DNA of 64,000 nucleotides, taken from positions 17,144,910-17,208,909 of the forward strand of contig OY720350.1 of NCBI GenBank assembly GCA_963082975.1, read 5' to 3'. The notes under the pieces were generated by a model that had not been told where the DNA came from, searched no databases, and saw only the letters and a list, made by a program, of their open reading frames with translations. This document shows, in pieces, positions 10,447-22,050 of the stretch. This DNA is from Labia minor. Taxonomy: Eukaryota; Arthropoda; Insecta; Dermaptera; Spongiphoridae. A program made the position numbers and the translations under genes. The number at the start of each line of letters is the position of its first letter. The stretch's first letter is position 1.

Positions 10447-10458
10447 ATAATAACGTAT
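10447..10458. repeat. Right target-site duplication of the PLE array
   Basis: Exact copy of ATAATAACGTAT at 104-115. The first two bases overlap the end of the element. The pair shows that the inverted four-copy array sits in one target site. Confidence 0.85.
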
Positions 10459-10669
10459 CATCAAACAAGATTTTTATTGAATGATATAGTGTAAATATTT
10501 TTTGATCAAAATTTAATCAAAAATTTTACTTTTTTTATAAATATCAAAAAAAAAGAAGGAATTTTCACTTATTTTACTTTAATATTATGTATGTTTCATT
10601 TAATTATTAATGTAATACTTAAAATATTATTTAATTTATAGCATGAAAATGTTAATAGAATTATTTTTA

Positions 10670-10709
<40 letters not shown>

Positions 10710-11531
10710 ATATAATAATAATTTTTTTAATATTTTTTTGTTGGCTTCTATAATGAAAATATAAAATTTATAATTGGTATAAATGTTTTCTAGGTACAAA
10801 ATCAATATTTGACCCCGGTGGGTTGGTTGTATAATATCTACAAATCGATTTTAAGCTATGTGTACTACAAATCTACTTTCCAATACGATTACTATACAAA
10901 TATTCACATAAATAAATACATTTTTAAAATAAAAGAAGGTGGACTGATAATAAAATAGAGAAATCGAATATTTGCAAATTCGAGAAAAGAGAGACTAGAA
11001 GAAAATGAGATTGTTATTTTTTTATCTTTTAGATTTTTGTAAATAACAGATAAAAAAAAATAAAATACAAAAATAGAAATAATATTTTATTCTATTTTCA
11101 TGTAAGAATCAAATGAAGACGATTCGTTTACACTTTGCAATAAGTTGAATCAATAAAATTTCAATAAAAAAAAAAAACCTTTCAAACATTCTTATACAAA
11201 AATATAACATTCAACTTGATCGATGGCTAAAAAACAATTTTTTTAAAGAGTGGTTCTGCAACAAGTGAGCCTCATTGTATGTATCACCGATATTATTATA
11301 TTCAATCTTTTAGAAAAAATATACAAAATAAAAAAAAATACGTTTAATCCTTTTCAGGTATTAGTAAAACAGTTTTTTTAACAATTGCCGATAGACGGCC
11401 TATGCATAAGGGATAAATAAATTTAACATATTATAATAATTGAAAAAAAAACAAATAAATTTTATTATTTGTTTTACTTTAAATCATTATTATAACATAT
11501 AAAACACTTTTTTGTTATCAAAAGAAGTTAT
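10459..11531. other. AT-rich flank, no gene seen
   Basis: Low-complexity DNA with a TA microsatellite at 10673-10706 and several A and T runs. No recognisable element or open frame. Confidence 0.7.
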
Positions 11532-11546
11532 TAAAATTTATTAATA

Positions 11547-11837
11547 AAAAAAAAACCTCTGCCTTTGTACGTCATATGCAAGGACAACGCCTATCAAGCC
11601 GGTTATATCAATGAGGTGTCCTATGATCAGTAGAACGGGTCCTCTCAACCTTTACCTTGATTTTCTTAATCGGAGGCGCTACTTTTTATCAAGTAGCTTC
11701 CCAATGTTGATCTCGGAGGCTGGGTTGACTCGGTCCCATAGACCCCAGCTATGGAAATTCCCTTGCCAAGCCCGGGACTTGAACCCGGGACCATGTGAAT
11801 GTCAGGCAGGTTCGCCACCCACACACCCAATAGCGCC
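11547..11837 (-). mobile_element. tRNA-derived SINE, family 1, full copy
   Basis: On the minus strand it begins GGCGCTA at 11837, followed by a tRNA-like head with a B-box-like GGTTCAAGTCC (11785-11775) and then a non-tRNA body. A perfect 15-bp duplication (TTAAAATTTATTAAT at 11532-11546 and 11838-11852) fixes both ends. In SINE sense the 3' tail is a T run, not an A run. Related copies are at 37223-37472 and 51777-51944. Such elements rely on a partner LINE, which is not visible here. Confidence 0.82.
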
Positions 11838-11886
11838 TTAAAATTTATTAATGCATTTAAAAAATATCAATCACACTCCCTATTGA

Positions 11887-12218
11887 TAGGGTGACCATAT
11901 TTTGAAAACACCAAACCGGGATTTTTTACCTTTTTTTCCTTTTTATTTAGAATCAAATTGAGAAAAATTTAGAAAAACAATAGCTCCCTTACTATCTTCG
12001 ATCGGTGAAAATTCGGATATATTTAAGAACTTAGTCCAGAAAACGTTTTACCTTTATTTTGTTTTTGTTTTTTAGAACCAAATTGAAAAAATTTGGAAAG
12101 TATGAAATGTCCTAAATGTTAAAAAAAAGGGACAATAAGCTGTTCCAAAGACATTTTTCGGGACAGAGCACCTAAAAACGGGACAATCCCGGAAAATCGG
12201 GATGTTTGGTCACCCTAT
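11887..12218. mobile_element. hAT-type MITE, TAGGGTGACC family (copy 1)
   Basis: Ends TAGGGTGACCATA and GGTCACCCTA are inverted repeats. The flanking octamers CCTATTGA and TCTATTAA agree at six of eight bases. It is longer (about 330 bp) than the 199-bp copy at 50658. The interior holds T-rich runs and CCCGGTTTGG-like segments, with no coding capacity. Confidence 0.75.
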
Positions 12219-12626
12219 CTATTAAGGACACCTCTTTTTGACTTATATAATAGCTAACCCCCGCTCAACTGATAATTAAACATACAATTTATAATAGTTC
12301 TAACAAAAATATTGAAATAAAATACCATAAAATTTTCCTAATACTGGGTTAATGAATTTATGGATTTAGTGAATATATTAATAAAGTTAAGATGTATAAA
12401 TATGATTAAAAATAATTACTATAGGGATTAGAGAATTATTATATTCTAAAATTTATAATATAAATCAATATACAATAATATGTAAAATACAATATAAATG
12501 TAATAGGATAGAATTTTGTGGATGTTTTTTTCCTCAAAAATATAAATAAACAATTTTAAGGTTTAAAATTAAACAAAGATTTCGAAAATATTTTCTTTTA
12601 AACAAAATAGTTAAATTAGTTACAAA

Positions 12627-12885
12627 CAGTGGCGAAGCGTGATGTATTATGTTGGGGGGGGGGGGGGCAAGGGAGGAGGTCCGGGGGTCTCACCAGGAAA
12701 AAAATTTTGACAAAATAAATTATTTATTTATTCATAACGTTTAGACTATACTTATACGTAATTTAAAGATGTTTTTTTTTTACTTTTGGGTTCTCAGTTA
12801 CAAAACTAATCACTTTTAAATTTATTATTTGAGCAATATTTGGGGGGGGGGGGCACTTGCCCCGCCACTCGGCCCAACACCATTG
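12627..12885. mobile_element. hAT-like relic with G-tracts
   Basis: Starts CAGTGGCGAAG and ends ACACCATTG, imperfect terminal inverted repeats. A perfect 8-bp duplication GTTACAAA lies at 12619-12626 and 12886-12893. Two long G runs (about 12655-12666 and 12842-12853) stand out in the AT-rich context. Non-coding, 259 bp. Confidence 0.78.
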
Positions 12886-12893
12886 GTTACAAA

Positions 12894-13828
12894 TATACAT
12901 TTTCAGAATAAATTTTTTTTTGATTGATTTGATTTTTAATATTTTTTATATTTTCCTAGTTTATTAAAAATTAAATTTGAGTGCAAATGGACGCATACAC
13001 ATTATAAATGATAAAATTAATCTTAATCATTTACATGAGATAAAATAGATAAAAAAAAATTATACGAAAGAAAAAAGAGAAGAATAATTAATAAAGTTAA
13101 CTTAGTTAAAGTAAAATTTTGTATAATTTTATTTTAAATCGTTTTAATTCGGTACATTTTGGAAATAATCTATTTTTTTAAATTTCAAGAAAATAATTCA
13201 AGTTATCTGTTTGTAATTTAAACAAGTATTTATGATTTTTTTAATATTAAATTTTTTTAAATTTTGTAAACATCTCATTAAACATTGAGCAGATGTTTTT
13301 AGGGTATTGGTTTTTCACAAATAAAGATATTCTTATTACCCACATCTAAAATGAATATGATAATATTTTGATAAAATATAATATTATAATGTTATTCCAA
13401 AAACAAAAATCTATAAATATGCAAAATAAGAATTATTTAATTATTCTCATACTTATCCAGGCATTTTTTGTTTTTTTGTTATTATTTTGATTCTGAATGA
13501 AATCAATTCATAAAATTGGATGATTGTGTCGGCTTTATTACTTAACAACTATCAGTGATGCACTTTTTACCCTTAAATTTTTCCGCTTGCGTGCACGCAT
13601 AAATTGCATGGTTGGCTGAAGTAGCAATTATTCATCCATAACCGTCAAAATGTGCTCTTTCTAATAAAAATCCGTTATTAAAAATTTTTAACAAGTCGAA
13701 AGTCGATACCTCCTTTCGTTTTTATTTTTTTGGAATTTCATGAATTTTGCATTTGGAAAAATGAAAGTTAATAATAATATATGAATATGAAATACATAGG
13801 ATAAATAGTGAAAGATTTACCAATATAA
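12894..13828. other. AT-rich stretch, nothing recognised
   Basis: A short less AT-rich patch around 13560-13700 has no convincing open frame or repeat signature. Confidence 0.6.
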
Positions 13829-14436
13829 GAAGTAAATAAAAATAAGAAATACGAGTATTTGTTTTTTTTTACTAGTAGTAAAAATAATAGTATTGCGATA
13901 ACGAAAATTTTCGATGTCGAGATTTTGATGTTTTTATACGTTTTGAATGTTCCTGAATTATTTTCTTTAGGGTTGAGAAAAATGTCTGTCTGTAGACAAG
14001 ATTACGCAAAAACGGTTTGAGCTAGAATCATAAAATTTGGTATACTGGCATTATTCAAAATTCGTAGTTTTCTATCAACTTTTGAGAAATGTAGCTCAAC
14101 CGGAAGAGGGTCATTACCTACAACGTTTTGATTGTTTTTCCTCTAAAGTGACCGTAAAAATAAAAATTTTTCACGTGATTAAAAATTGTATAAAACTGCT
14201 ATATATAGAATTTCAGCTTGATTGAATTGCTGAAAGTACAGGAATTAATTATTTAACACTGCAAATCACGCGCTAACACGTGACTCGGGGCCATCAACAA
14301 AGAGCCAAACATGCGCTGGTTTAATAAATATTATTTATTAATTTTAATTTATAATTAATTAAATTTAATTTAAATATAATATATTATGTTATTTAATCCA
14401 ATTCAAATTGCGAGATAGTCGTGAGGAGACACTCCA
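13829..14436 (+). mobile_element. Helentron/DINE-like repeat, copy 1 (variant hairpin)
   Basis: Matches the family from GTATTGCG through the CGAAAATTTTCG palindrome to the far end CGAGATAGTC...CTCCAG. Instead of the usual ACTATCTC/GAGATAGT hairpin it has a TTTTACTA/TAGTAAAA one (13864-13881) and an extra ~35 bp before it, both shared with the copy at 39762-40392. The GT microsatellite is reduced to GTCTGTCTGT. Confidence 0.75.
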
Positions 14437-15429
14437 GCTTATTTTCTTTTAAAAACAATATTATTAGTTTTGAATTTATTAAAAAAATAAAAATATTTTT
14501 TCTCTATTTTCTGATATTGGAACAAATGTATAACCACTTCTCTAATCGAATTAAAAAAAAAAACAAAAACAAAGAGCAAAAAGAGATAGAGGCAGAATTG
14601 ACCATCAATTTGATATACTTTTTTTTTAAATGTATTGATTCCATTCAAGAAATGACGTCATCCTATCCATCCATCCTGGGATTAGATTTTTCATGGATAA
14701 ATTTCATCTTTTTATTCAAGGTTAAATATTTTGAATGTAACTCTATCTATGTAATGTATTACAAAAAAGATGAAATGAAATTCAAGTTCAAGAGGAAAAA
14801 ACTCATTTATTTATCTTTCCAAACATGAAAGATAATTTAATTAAATAAAAAATAAATACGAGCCAATATCTGATAAACTTGAAAGTAATGAAGACATGAT
14901 TAATATTTTCTATTATATTAAGTGACAGAGTTGAAGCATTTGGAATAAGTAAAAACTAAATAAATCAATTTCATTAACACATCACTATCTTTAAATTCTT
15001 CTGCTTTCCATATTTTTTTTTTTTTATGCAGAATACTTCGATACTTCTTCCTGCCGATAAAACATTTTAGGCTAAATCTACTAATAATTCATTGCAATCG
15101 ATAGTTATTTTATCTCTAATAAAAAATTTATTTTAATATCAAATTTCTTCGTGATCCCCTCTCTCTAGGTCATTTAAACGATTAGCATCAGCCTTTAAAT
15201 AACAAACTAGCACAATTAACATTTTTAAATTCTTAACATACCTACATATATACTTAATTAACACCAATAATTATTATACTAGTTTAGGAAACCATCAAAA
15301 AGATTTTGACAATAATTAATTAATATTTTAAATTAATTTTCCATGGTCTGTTCTCTTTTAATTATAAAGGAATCCATTTATCACTTTTATAGATCATCTT
15401 ATAAGATATATATTTATTTACCCATCTAG

Positions 15430-15470
<41 letters not shown>

Positions 15471-15635
15471 ATAAACTTCATATAAATGATCTTAAAAATA
15501 TAATAATACGTCCTCTATTGATAATATATTATTTAAAATATTTAGTGATTAGTATAATGATTTAATTTGATATTTTAAATTAAATACGAGATATCTCAAT
15601 TGGGTTAGAAATTTTCGAAAACATACTGAAGTAAG
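14437..15635. other. AT-rich stretch, no gene seen
   Basis: The open frame at 14421-14828 begins with GTG inside the preceding repeat, is rich in Lys, Phe and Ile as expected of AT-rich noise, and is not accepted. A TA microsatellite lies at about 15429-15467. Confidence 0.6.
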
Positions 15636-15643
15636 CTCTATAT

Positions 15644-15871
15644 CAGTGATTCTCTACCACTGTGCCGCGGCAATTTTGTGTGCCGCGAGATTTTCAAAAT
15701 GTGCCGCAAAATTTTACAAATGTAAAGAGGATCTTAAACATTTTCGACTTTTTTTCAATATTTTCAATAAGGTAAATAAGTAATTAACTTATCCTTTTCT
15801 TTGTGAGCCGCCAATTTTTTAAACCGTTAAAAGTGTGCCGCGGTAAAAAAAAAAAAGGTTGAGAATCACTG
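15644..15871. mobile_element. hAT MITE, CAGTGATTCTCAACC family (copy 1)
   Basis: Terminal inverted repeat CAGTGATTCT / GGTTGAGAATCACTG and internal GTGCCGCGG and GTGCCGCCA boxes typical of the family in this window. The 8-bp flanks CTCTATAT and CACTATAT differ at one base. Non-coding. Confidence 0.85.
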
Positions 15872-15879
15872 CACTATAT

Positions 15880-17301
15880 GATAAGAATTTTTAAAAAGTT
15901 GTTCAAATAATATAATATTGTATTGTGTCAATAATAATAATTATAATTTTATTTGAAAAATTTTCTAAATAAAATTTATTATTTTTTTTATAATAATTAA
16001 TTTAAGTAATTGATTATAAATATTTATGATATTTTAAATATTCTTACTCATAAAGATCTAAAAAACAGTTTTTTTTTAAATTATTCTCTGTAAACTTTGC
16101 ATCCCTTCTCCAATATCCTATCAATTTTCATGATCAAAGTCCTTCACTAACAGCTTATTAGTTTCGATACATATCCATTCAATTCATATTTAGTTCCTTT
16201 TCATTCATTTTATTTGACCTTCCTTGTTCTTCAATTTTTTTTTTATTTTTTTATATTTGATTATTTTTCTCATGGATGCAGCTGTTGAATTTACTCATTC
16301 ATTATAATCTTTCCAGGTATTTGGAATAAAAAAAAAACCATTTGTATAACAACTTTATTTTTATTTTCTACTCTTATTTAGGTATATGAGCATTATAAAC
16401 TTCTTTCCATATATGCATTATTTAATTAATCAAAGATATTTTAAAGTTTATATTTGTGAAGAATATACCAAATTATTTTTTGAGTTATATAAATTAATTA
16501 AATTAAAAAAAATAATTAATAGAAATATACATTAATTAGAATAAATAAAGTTAAATTTTTAAATATAATATTTAAAAATAAAGAAATTATTTATTGATTA
16601 CAATTAATCCCCTTGAAGGTAGATAACCACCATTTCAGGAAAAGCGCAGCGCGACACTTAGTTCCTCATTTCCATTCAAATTAACATAACTCGATTATTT
16701 TTCATTCCAATTCTATCAATATATTTGTTTGACATTGAATAAATTAATATATTATTATTATATATTAGTATAAGAAATTTAAAAAATCCATTAGATGTCA
16801 GTGCCATTAAATCTCCGTGAACTTGAAGGTGTTAACATATTCAAATAATCTAATCTAAATATTATATATATATATATATATATAATATTTTTTTTTAGAA
16901 TTCGAAAATATATTACATATATTTGAACCCTGTTTAATTTTAATTTCATGAAAGTTATTGGTATTGGTTTTTATATTAAATCTCCCCATATTATTTATTA
17001 AATGCTTAAGAATTGTATAAAAAATATTATGATTATGATTATTATTATTAAATAATTCAGCGTTATTTATATAACTGTAATATACAATTTAAAATCTCTA
17101 GAATGCACTTAATATATCTCCAGTCAAACGAGAATGGTAAAACGTTTTTCATAATTTTCCTCATCTCTGTTTGTTTATTTTAATGATTATCTTATCTTTT
17201 AAAATTATAACTCGAAACAATATCTTTAGTAATTTCTAATTATTTATTCGCCATGTGTACAAGAAATTCGACTTATTTGAATAAATGGACATTTTATTAT
17301 A
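15880..17301. other. AT-rich stretch, no gene seen
   Basis: TA microsatellite near 16862-16884. A small patch at 16612-16700 is less AT-rich, but no feature is identified. Confidence 0.6.
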
Positions 17302-17309
17302 TATTAAAT

Positions 17310-17536
17310 AAGTGATTCTCAACCACTATGCCGCGAGATTATGCGGCTCTTAAACATTTCCGACTTTTTTTTCTAAATTTTTTCAAAATGGTTCTACAAA
17401 AAAAAGGTAAACCGTTTTTGGGACCACTGTTTTTCAATATGGTAAACTTTTACACTTATCTTTGTCTTTGTGTGCCGCCAGATTTTTAAACCGTTAAAAG
17501 TGTGCCGCGGTAAAAAAAAAAGGTTGAGAATCACTG
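17310..17536. mobile_element. hAT MITE, CAGTGATTCTCAACC family (copy 2)
   Basis: Same termini (first base mutated) and GTGCCGCGG box. Flanks TATTAAAT and TATTAGAT match at seven of eight bases. Confidence 0.83.
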
Positions 17537-17544
17537 TATTAGAT

Positions 17545-17946
17545 ATTTAGATATAGTTTAATTAGATTAAGTAAATAAAAGTTTTTATTCAGATTTTATT
17601 CTCCCCCTTGTAATAATTTGTAATTATGTAGGAGTAATAAAAACTCAAGAAAATTACTATGTAATTTAGTTAGACAATAGTCTAATATATTTAATAAATT
17701 AATAAATTTAATAAATATTATTTTATTTCTTATTATTAATTGATAAATCAATTTTTTTAATTTCTCAAAATTATTTTTATAATCATATGAAATTATTCAA
17801 TTATTATTATTATTATTATTATTAAGTGATAGAATTTAGAATCATTAATTTTAATTTGATTATTAATAGTTATAAATAAAAGTAGTTTGAAGCGTTCTTG
17901 AATCAAATTAATTAATGATAAAAAAAGTTTGAGCCTATTAGATATT

Positions 17947-17983
<37 letters not shown>

Positions 17984-18322
17984 GATTCGATTTTACTCTC
18001 ATTTATTTCTAAATAAATAATACTTTCGGCAACAAACAGTTACTTTATTCATGTTGAAAGTTGCATGGGCGGTTCAGTCAGTAGCCGTCCATTAATTGAA
18101 AGAGGTTCAATGTTCCAAAGCGTAGATTATCAAAGTATCTCACGTATAAATAATTGATCTCAAAATCTTATAAATAATGAGCATGATAATATCTTTACAA
18201 TTAAAAAGCGGGGGGGGGGTGGATTAAAGGAGATTGTGAGTATTGAATTTCCAATTATTTTCTATTAAATAAAATAGGATGCATCGTTCACGTTTTGGAA
18301 TATGAAATGAAACATGTTATAA

Positions 18323-18355
<33 letters not shown>

Positions 18356-18430
18356 TAAAAATAAATAACCTCATATAAATTCAGCATGTTTCTCCTTAAA
18401 TGGGCCTAAACTTTTTTTTCTTCATTTTAG
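17545..18430. other. AT-rich stretch with microsatellites
   Basis: TA repeats near 17949-17980 and 18327-18353, an ATT repeat near 17801-17824 and a G run at 18211-18219. A patch at 18050-18150 has mixed composition but no supported feature. Confidence 0.55.
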
Positions 18431-18760
18431 AGCAGTAGATCACGGTAATCACGAATTTTCGCATGGTGCCAAGAAAATGGTGCATCAAATATTCTCATGA
18501 TGAATGAAACGTCGTTAAGCCCGAATGGTGTGATGGTGAGGTAACGAGACGTAGAATGGAAGATCAATTAAAACACGAACTGGCCGACTGACGGTTATTT
18601 AAATTAAAAGTCTTAAATTAACAAAGCGGAACGTTCCGAGACTTTGCAACGGTGCGGTTCGTTTTTAGGACGTCATTCTTCCATGCAAACCCCACCAGAC
18701 ACTCACTCAGACAACAACCAGCACCGTCAGCTGTTAATAAAAATATAACCAACCATTCAG
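18431..18760 (+). other. Candidate terminal exon of an unknown gene
   Basis: A pyrimidine tract ending in TTTTAG at 18430 looks like a 3' splice site. The next 330 bases are clearly less AT-rich than their surroundings. In one frame 22 codons (AVDHGNHEFSHGAKK...) run to TGA at 18498-18500, and AATAAA lies at 18736-18741. I recognise no protein family. It could equally be a unique non-coding remnant. Confidence 0.22.
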
Positions 18761-18991
18761 CTTAAAATATTAAAAAAAAAAATAAATAATTTTACAAATA
18801 GAAAAACAACTTTTGGAGAAATATTTAATTTAATACTCTTAGATACATTTATTTTCTTATTATATTAATGAAATTAATTAATCAAATAATTTGTTTTTAA
18901 TTTAATAAATATTAAAATTTGGATAATCAAATAGTTATATTTAAATAAATAAATAAATAAATAATAATAATTAACAATTGACAGTATAGAT

Positions 18992-19400
18992 CAGTGATAC
19001 TCAACCACTGTGCCACGGCACTTCTGTGATTTTCAAAATGTGCCGCCAAATTGCAAATTTTACAAATGTAAAGTTCAAATAAAGAAAAAGTACTTATTTA
19101 TTTTATATGTACGTAAAAAAAGGTAAAATGTTTTTGCGATCAGGCTCTTAAACATTTACGATTTTTCAATATGGCTGGCTCTAAGTATCACCAAGTGTGG
19201 CCTCCTCTGTTATATTTTTTCAGAAATGTGCCCGACTATTGAAAAAGGTTGCCGACCACTGATTATTATCATAAACTAAATTACACAGTCTATTATAGGT
19301 AATTAAATAACTTTTACACTTATCTTTTTCTTTGTGTGCCGCCAAATTTTTAAACCGTTAAAAGTGTGCCGCGGTAAAAAAAATAGGTTGAGAATCACTG
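18992..19400. mobile_element. hAT MITE, CAGTGATTCTCAACC family (copy 3, longest)
   Basis: About 409 bp, with CAGTGATACTCAACC and GGTTGAGAATCACTG ends. Flanks GTATAGAT and GTATAGCC share six bases. The extra interior includes a second hAT-like piece (TGTGCCCGACTATTG...GACCACTG), so an older insertion or a longer progenitor is possible. Confidence 0.82.
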
Positions 19401-19408
19401 GTATAGCC

Positions 19409-21462
19409 CTATCATTTTATTATAAAAACAAATAAATACAAATGATTCCCATAAAATATTTAATAGCCAATTAAATTAAATATTAAGTATTAAAATTTTC
19501 TTATTGCCCTATAAATATTACGTTTAATTCATTTTAAAATTGCAAAAAACAATTTAAAATTATTTCTTATATTAATCATATATATTTAGAGGAATTATTA
19601 ATTTAAATATTCATATTTATTTATATACAAGATATATAGAGAAATATGAATATATTTATTACTTATATATTTTAAATAAAAAATCTTATAATAATAAAAA
19701 CTAATATTCGTACGAGTAATAATATTTTTTAAAAAATATATTTAATATAAGAGAAAGGTTTTTATTTTACAATTTTATTAAAAAAAAAATATTCATGATA
19801 TATAGAATGTATATTAATAAATGTGTTTAATTATTATTTTTTATGTAGAAATAAATACAAGGTATATGATAAAATTTCGAATTAATTAATCTTAGTAAGC
19901 GTTCATAAAACGTGGTTTATATCAAAAAGTGAAGAGTAAAGAAATACAACTCAACTAAATGAGGTCTCCGGGGTTAAGGGTTAGTGAGAGGGAGATGAGA
20001 GATCCGGAATATAAGAAGATCTATAAAATACGACCATCTCCATTCAGAAAATAAGAGTCTAAACTGTCTAAATCTTGAGGGAGAACTTCATCTTGTCCTC
20101 AATTACACCTGAAAGAGGAAATCGTGCACTCTGAATATTTATAACTACTAGAAGGATAAAAAAAAAGAATAAAATCTAATATAAGTATATATAAAAAGTA
20201 ATATACAAATAATTTTCTTCACTCTTATTTTCTAGAATTTAGAATAAGAGGTTAATCGTAAAATTGATTAACCTATTAAATTTGATTTATAAACTCAATA
20301 CAATTATTTAAGTATTAAATTATTTATTTATATTTATTATATGAATTAAAGTTAATGTTAATAAATCTAATATTAAGCTTATTTGAGAGAAATTAAGTTT
20401 TTATAGATCATTTATTAGCATCTTGATGAAACATTTCGAATCAATTTTTAAACCATTCATTCAATTCAATCAATCCTATCATAGGTTTGATTGAACAAAA
20501 AAAACAAAACAAAACATTTCATGGATATAAATAGAAAAATAAATGAAATTTTAATACAACCTGTTAAAAAAAAAGAGAATGAATAAAAATTGTATTTCGA
20601 TGGAAATAAATTTATTCTGTTTTTAGATCACGAACAAAATGTGTGTGCATATATGTTACATATTTATTATTCAATTATTATTAATGAAGTGGGATAATTA
20701 ATTACTTTTTCTATTAGATAGACAATGTTTTAGATTATATATTTTTTGTTATTTATTTGAATGTACTTAAAATCAATATAAAATGTTAATTGAGAATTTA
20801 GAATTAATTAAAGAAGAGTATGTCCATTAAGAAATACACGAGCGAAGAGGCGCCATTCAGCTGATACCTCTCCATTTCGTAATGAAAATTGTCTTCTACC
20901 AAGATTTATCAACCTTAATCACAGGTTCACAAATACAAGTGAAAAAAAAGACGTTTTTAACTAGAAAAATAGCCGTTCATTAAAAGATGAAAGAAAAATT
21001 ATTAACAAAAAAAAAAAAAAAAAAAAAAAAGATAAAATTTAAAACAGAAAGGACGCGAGATGAAAAATCCATTTAAAAGACATTTCAATTAATTAAATTA
21101 AATAAATAAATAAATATTTATACTATCTATGCATCTATGGTATTACTTAATAAGATATAAACATAAATCACTTTTGTTATAATAAATACTTAAATTTAAT
21201 AAATATTTTTATTTATATAAAAATAATTTTTCATCTTACTTAAAACTTCTTTCATAATTAGTAGGATATCAATATTTTCCCTGTATAAAATTTTTTAAAT
21301 CAATTCTTAATAAAAACTGCTAAAATTTAAAGTATTAAATTTTATTTGAAAATTAAATAAAAAAAAAATTGTATGCTTCATATAAAACTAAAATTTATTA
21401 ATGAAAATTTAATTTATGAATTAAAATTGTATTAAAATCAATAATTGTCAATCACTACAAAT
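19409..21462. other. AT-rich stretch, no gene recognised
   Basis: Patches of more balanced composition at about 19960-20150 and 20820-20940 carry no convincing frame. A run of 24 A lies at 21007-21030. Confidence 0.55.
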
Positions 21463-21474
21463 TTAAACAAATGT

Positions 21475-21657
21475 TATTAAGAGAATTTTTATTAAAAGAC
21501 CACATTATTTGTATAAAATTATTTATTAAATTAAAATAATTGTACAACGTTTCAACTGCTTATTCTGCAGTCGTTTTCAAGTAAGCGTACGCTTGCTCCG
21601 ATTCAAGCGGACTGATGCATGTTGGGACACGTCACCTCTTATATGTATGACCTCTTA
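21475..21657 (-). mobile_element. Short PLE insertion: 3' end of a pseudo-LTR
   Basis: Minus-strand copy of the region around the PLE transcription start, covering the initiator, hammerhead-like segment and short 3' end (AATTCTCTTAATAA). A 12-bp duplication TTAAACAAATGT lies at 21463-21474 and 21658-21669. It departs from the array at a few bases, for example GTAAGCG for GTAACCG. At its 5' side 13 extra bases (21645-21657) follow the break and partly repeat ACCTCTTA, as if the template was re-engaged. Confidence 0.9.
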
Positions 21658-21809
21658 TTAAACAAATGTATTTGAACTTGAGTAGATGAATAAAAAGTAT
21701 TTTTTTAACGATTGAAAATGTGTATATGAGAAATAAATACAGAGATATAGAAATTGAATAAAAAATAATTTTAAAAAAATTGTTTATATATATATAAATA
21801 CCTATATAC

Positions 21810-22042
21810 CAGTGATCTCAATCACTGTGCCGCGAGATTTTCAAAATGTGCCGTCAAATTTTACAAATGGTAAAATGTTTTTGCGATCAGGCTCTTAAGA
21901 CTATTAAAATGATTATTATCATAAACAATATTACACAGTCTATTAAAGATAAGTAAATTACACTTATCATTTTTTCTTTGTGTGCCGCCAAATTTTTAAA
22001 CCGTTATAGTGTGCCGCGGTAAAAAAAGGGTGAGAATCACTG
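21810..22042. mobile_element. hAT MITE, CAGTGATTCTCAACC family (copy 4)
   Basis: Ends CAGTGATCTCAATC and GGGTGAGAATCACTG, with a perfect 8-bp duplication CTATATAC (21802-21809, 22043-22050). Confidence 0.9.
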
Positions 22043-22050
22043 CTATATAC

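Larger units (their letters stand above)
114..10448. mobile_element. Penelope-like retroelement array, head-to-head tandem copies
   Basis: One compound insertion of two arms. The minus arm (114-5390) reads, in element sense, truncated ORF, pseudo-LTR, full ORF, pseudo-LTR, then the first part of a further copy. The plus arm (5391-10448) has the same order on the other strand. Positions p and 10621-p are mirror images. The tandem period within each arm is 2729 bp. The encoded proteins are identical wherever copies overlap, so the insertion is recent or homogenised. The junction at 5390/5391 joins two different 5' truncation points, which correspond to 7960 and 8120 of the full plus copy, with a shared CG. 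A 12-bp duplication brackets the array. Tandem and inverted partial copies are known for the Penelope clade. Confidence 0.95.
10060..10448 (+). repeat. PLE pseudo-LTR plus start of the next copy (plus arm outer end)
   Basis: Runs from the ORF stop through the pseudo-LTR and 62 bases past the would-be ATG (10416), ending at CTTAATAAT. AATAAA occurs at 10394-10399 and 10428-10433, the latter 15 bases before the end, which fits a transcript 3' end made by polyadenylation. No A tail is present at the insertion edge. Confidence 0.85.

Noticed and set aside
1..10448. The palindrome could be an assembly or sequencing fold-back artefact
   Set aside because: The outer ends differ by 59 bases, the junction is asymmetric by 160 bases, and a 12-bp duplication flanks the whole. 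A simple fold-back would show none of these. Raw reads would still be needed to exclude it fully.
14421..14828. 135-codon open frame
   Set aside because: Starts with GTG inside a Helentron-like terminus and is AT-driven low-complexity sequence.
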